NCBI GenBank assembly: GCA_023374025.1
Contig: SIJG01000003.1
Span: forward strand, 3,130,416 to 3,194,415
Length of the DNA: 64,000 nt
Direction: 5' to 3'
Origin: Heterodera schachtii
Lineage: Eukaryota > Nematoda > Chromadorea > Rhabditida > Heteroderidae
The notes under the pieces were generated by a model. The model was not told the DNA's origin, ran no database searches, and saw only the letters and a list, made by a program, of their open reading frames with translations. Below are positions 60,901 through 64,000 of the stretch, one piece after another (within the stretch, counting starts at the first letter, position 1; each line of letters begins with the position of its first letter). The position numbers and the translations under genes are program-made.

Positions 60901-62600
60901 TGACGCCGCGAAAGCGCAACTCGGCACGCACCCGACGGAACTGAACAAATTTTGCAGTACAACAATTTTGATTGGAAAATGAAAAGGAGACAAAAATAGA
61001 TGAATAAAATAATGGTCGAAAATTGTATTTTTTCCCCTAAATATTTCGGGTATGGGGGTCTTGTTGGCGGGGGGGGGGAGGGTGTACGTACCCAGCTTAC
61101 CCCCCCCCCCCCCCCCCCCCAGGAACATCCGTGCTCCCCTTCCACTATTAAATGTTTTTTTTTTGCCTTTTTGAATGCGTTCAAGAATCCAACCGCCCAA
61201 CTCGCGGCCCTTCTGCCAACGGTTGTCAACGACGGCTCGTGCAAACTGGCCCTGCCGGCAGTTGGAAGTCCAGTGTTTTCGTCCACAAAATTGCCAAGAA
61301 GTTTCAGAGAAATGGCCAAACTGTCATTTGGAAAAAAAAGTATTATGAAACAAAACATTGGAAAATTCGGCTGTAATTTTTTTGAGCCAGGCACAATTCG
61401 TGTATATGCCCACAAAAGCGGCTCCTACCATTTGAATGGCAAAAAGCAACAGCAAATTTATAAATTTTTTCGTTTAGACACCGGGCAAAATGTACAAAAT
61501 TTGTCTTTTTTGGACTGTAAGTGAAACTTTGAAGGAAAAAAAGAAAATAAAACCTATTGATCAAATGGTCAAGTGCCTCCCGCTGGATGATCAGGTCAGC
61601 GTTGTCCTGCACAAAGCATGAAGTGACACCCAAATGGATGATCCCTTTGGCCGGTGGGCACACCTAAAGTGTTAAAGGAAGTTGGTAATAATTCAGTTTG
61701 TCCGCCCTTCTTTTGAAAATTTTTTTTACGTTTTCAAGAGTCATAAACAGTATTTATGGGGTTTTCGGGGTCTTTGATTACGAATACGGCACCCGTTTCG
61801 ACTAATTCCGTATCTCGGACCCGAATCCGAACAAAAGTTGAAAACTCAAATTTTCTATCTTCATATTTTTAGTCTAACATGATTTTCTATTGCAATATTT
61901 ATAGTTTTGAGAATGTTCCGTGTATTTAAACAAAGTTTGAACCAAAAATGTGAAAAACGAGAATTTGAATTTTCGGCTTTTTGTTCGAGTTCGGGCCCGG
62001 GTTTAGGGATGGATATATTCGTGATAAGCGACCACGAAAACGTCCTAGAATTTATATGAGCAAAATTTTTTTTTGGTACTTGTGGGTTTTGGGCTTGCAC
62101 CACAATATTTGAAAAAAAGTTAGGGCGAGGCCGAATTCTGCCCCCCTGGCTACGGGACTGAAATGGGGACTCTTTCTTTTGGGCCCCTTTAATTTTCATT
62201 CTGACAAATTGTCAATCCCAATTCTTCAAAAAGAGTACTTTTCCAGCAGAGTTTAACTTTATCGTTCTTCACTCTCTCCTCCGGCCCAGGCCCCATTTTC
62301 CTGGCAAACCTCGCCAAATGCGCCGATGTGAGCCATCACGTCATGCTTCGTCTTGCGTTCGCGCTCCTCGATGTCAACCCAACGAATGTCGTCCCTGTTG
62401 GCCTTCATCTCCACAATCATTTCGCTGGTGATCTCCTCCAGGCCCAACTCGCGTTGGGACTCGGCCAGCAAAATCCACAGCTGGCGAAAAAGCGTGGCCT
62501 AAGAAATTTTGTTTTGAAAAAACTGAAAAAAAGCGATTACTCTTTTCTGTTGGGAGAAAAGTGCACGAAAAATGTTGCCGGGCTGGTTTGAAGGATTCAT
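57989..62600 (-). CDS. adsl: Adenylosuccinate-lyase-like protein, copy 3 (416 aa, signature loop lost)
   Basis: Exons in coding order: 62600-62541, 62498-62310, 61663-61554, 61320-61167, 60940-60737, 60320-60192, 60101-60027, 59730-59611, 59438-59379, 58138-57989. All phases agree. Introns after the fourth and eighth exons use GC donors. Conserved: [13 protein letters not shown] (residues 71-83), [64 protein letters not shown] (about 319-329) and [14 protein letters not shown]. Lost: the TH dipeptide (GRASLHEP here), and the SSAMPYKRNP loop, which reads [17 protein letters not shown]. About 50 residues are missing before the last exon compared with copy 2; an unseen exon between 59378 and 58139 is possible. 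It keeps what copies 1 and 2 lack. The divergent first exon ([20 protein letters not shown]) is less certain. Confidence 0.8.
58381..58475. repeat. Tandem repeat TTTACGCGTCCCA (about 20-bp unit)
   Basis: Four units of 'ttttacgcgtcccaacaaca' in lyase copy 3's last intron region (58139-59378). The first unit with its flank (ttctagtcggttttacgcg) is the inverse of the site into which the foldback element 49515-50431 inserted, so another copy of this repeat existed there. Probably a solo end of a motif-array element. Confidence 0.75.
60484..60542. repeat. Solo copy of the GGCGAGATTT end, lyase copy 3 intron
   Basis: ggcgagagtttgtcgcggcgagatttcgggcgactagattttgtcccgttccc (first bases from about 60490). 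It matches the outer border of the 14-bp minisatellite (gattttgtcccgtcccc at 57054-57070) and 58936-58985 (gtgattttgtcctgttccc). This defines a dispersed element end GATTTTGTCCCGTTCCC. Confidence 0.6.
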
Positions 62601-63114
62601 ATTTGCTAAATATTCGCTTTTTTGACAACAAATTAAGTAAACGGTACTTGTGCAGTTTACCGGGTACTTTTATCATACATTTTCAAATGCTTATAAATGT
62701 GTTCGGAAATTATTGAAAATAAGTTTCAAGGGGTTTTGAGGTCGCTGATTACTAGGGACGTGAATTTTAGGTTTTACTATTTTTTTTTGCTCAATTGATT
62801 TGAAGAAAGGAGCTCAAAAAACGCATTTCTGCATTAAAATTTTTCGATTCTGACGTCATTATCGGTCACTAGTAGGGTTGTAAATTATTAGTGCTGTCCG
62901 AGAGTCTCGGTCTCGAGTCTCGACTCGAGAAAAGTCTCGGGTTTTTTTGGTCTCGGTCTCGAGTCTCGGTCTCGGGTTTTTAAGTCTCGGTCTCGATTTT
63001 CGAGACTCGAGACCGATACCGAGACTTTTTTACACCCCTAATGATTAGCTTTTTGTAAATTTAAAATTAATGTAATTTTGGTAACTTTTGGCTTCGTTTT
63101 CTTATTTGTATTCG

Positions 63115-63190
63115 TGGTCTAGTGGGTTGTGCTCTTGGTTATTTTTTTCATTTTAGCGTTGGATCAGTTCCACTCCAAGTAACTATTTTT
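63115..63190 (+). other. tRNA-like Pol III promoter segment (possible SINE core)
   Basis: TGGTCTAGTGG at 63115-63125 is a good box A (Glu/Asp tRNA style). GGATCAGTTCC at 63161-63171 is a weak box B. Their starts are 46 bp apart, followed by a T-run at 63185-63190. The arms do not fold into a proper tRNA. Compare 37428-37502. Confidence 0.35.
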
Positions 63191-63315
63191 TCTTCTGATT
63201 TTTCAAAATTATTCCCTTTTCTGTTGGAATTCAATCACAATTTTAACAATTAAACTCATAAAATATTGTTATTTTGGATACTAAATGTGTTCACAAGTGC
63301 ATTAAAAGTCAAAAT

Positions 63316-63500
63316 TTTTCCCGGTGGCGCCTATCGGCACCGCCGGCCCCCCGGTTCTCCAAGTGTTTTTGGAAAAGCGCCGTAAAAAAGAGCGTTTTTA
63401 AAGCGCAAAAATTTGGCAATTTTTGGTGAAATCTGTTACCAAATTTCACTCAAATTTTCAAAATTTTCCCCGGCGGCGCCTATCGGCACCGCCGGAGCTC
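63316..63500. repeat. GGCGCCTATCGGCACCGCCGG repeat pair
   Basis: The 20-bp core ggcgcctatcggcaccgccg occurs twice here (63326-63347 and 63474-63496). Near copies lie at about 34155-34175 and 37220-37245 (inverse) and 42288-42310. Each is next to 'gttaacag..ttggtgaaaatttgg' and 'aaaaacgctttttt' blocks, so a longer dispersed repeat is implied. Confidence 0.7.
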
Positions 63501-64000
63501 CAAAATTCCCCTTTTTTAATTGACTAAAAAACCGCGCAAAAAATTGCGTGTTTGGATAGATAATAGTACCTAATTGAGTCAAAATTAAAAAAAAATTATT
63601 AAAATACGCAAAAAAAAAAATTTTTTCACGCTTTTTAAGCGAATAAGAAAATTTTTTGAAAAAAGTCTCGGGTCTCGTGTTTTTTTGGTCTCGGTCTCGG
63701 GGTTTTGGGTCTCGGTCTCGAGTCTCGGGGTCGAGTCTCGGTCTCGGGGTCGAGTCTCGGTCTCGGTCTCGAGTCTCGAGTCTCGGGAAATTTTTGGTCT
63801 CGGACAGCACTATAAATTATATGGATTAACATATTTTTTCTGCGCATATGCATAAAGAAAGGGGGGCAATGGTGTGGAATTGCGGTCCCGATGAAAAATT
63901 AATTTAATAATTTTATTTGGAGTTACTATAGTCTACCACCCACAAAAAAAATTAATAAAATTGATGCCATTCGTTCTCTCGTGGACTGTAATGCTCAGGA

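Larger units (their letters stand above)
62889..63812. mobile_element. hAT-type foldback MITE with GTCTCGAG motif
   Basis: Ends tagtgctgtccgagagtctc and (inverse) tagtgctgtccgagaccaaa are flanked by 8-bp duplications taaattat (62881-62888 and 63813-63820). Both arms are arrays of gtctcggtctcgagtctcgg. It is inserted in a copy of the tagggttgtaaattatatgg element also seen at 18335. The centre holds a tRNA-like segment (63115-63171) and two copies of the ggcgcctatcggcaccgccgg repeat. Confidence 0.9.

Overview
The window looks like a piece of a nematode nuclear genome, most like a plant-parasitic tylenchid with GC-rich exons (Heterodera/Globodera type). That placement is inference. It rests on GC-rich exons in a very AT-rich background, introns ending in TTTTCAG-like acceptors, three GC-AG introns, a Patched-related (PTR) gene of the type expanded in nematodes, and heavy nesting of small DNA transposons. 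No bacterial, CRISPR or rRNA features were seen.

Layout. 1-11.4 kb is mostly AT-rich non-coding DNA with transposon nests and GC-rich low-complexity patches, plus one small two-exon gene for a 63-residue membrane protein (5125-5932). 11.4-28.7 kb is one large PTR/sterol-sensing-domain gene on the + strand. I resolve 28 exons, all in phase, giving 1196 aa, and its introns hold at least seven small transposons with exact 8-bp target duplications. 29.4-33.6 kb (- strand) and 50.5-54.8 kb (+ strand) hold two head-to-head adenylosuccinate-lyase-like genes. They lie in a 5.7-kb inverted duplication (arms about 27.9-33.6 and 50.5-56.1 kb) that also copied the 3' end of the PTR gene. The 17-kb spacer is a transposon graveyard: foldback elements, a rearranged hAT element, a CR1/Jockey-like LINE split by another element, a Mutator-like remnant with minisatellite ends, and nested palindromes. 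56.2-57.06 kb is a 14-bp minisatellite with all six frames open. 58.0-62.6 kb (- strand) is a third, more diverged adenylosuccinate-lyase-like gene. 62.7-64 kb is transposon sequence.

Main points. (1) The three lyase paralogues have uninterrupted exon chains, but each lacks different parts of the active site. Copy 3 keeps the HDVMAH and ERTLDDS regions but has lost the SSAMPYKRNP loop; copy 2 keeps that loop and the TH dipeptide but lacks the others; copy 1 has lost nearly all. (2) Many small elements share one design: YARNG-type ends, 8-bp target duplications, and a body built from a short motif private to each family. In one backbone the motif has been exchanged throughout (GGGACC in one copy, GGTACC in another). 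Three insertions are confirmed by related empty sites inside this window.
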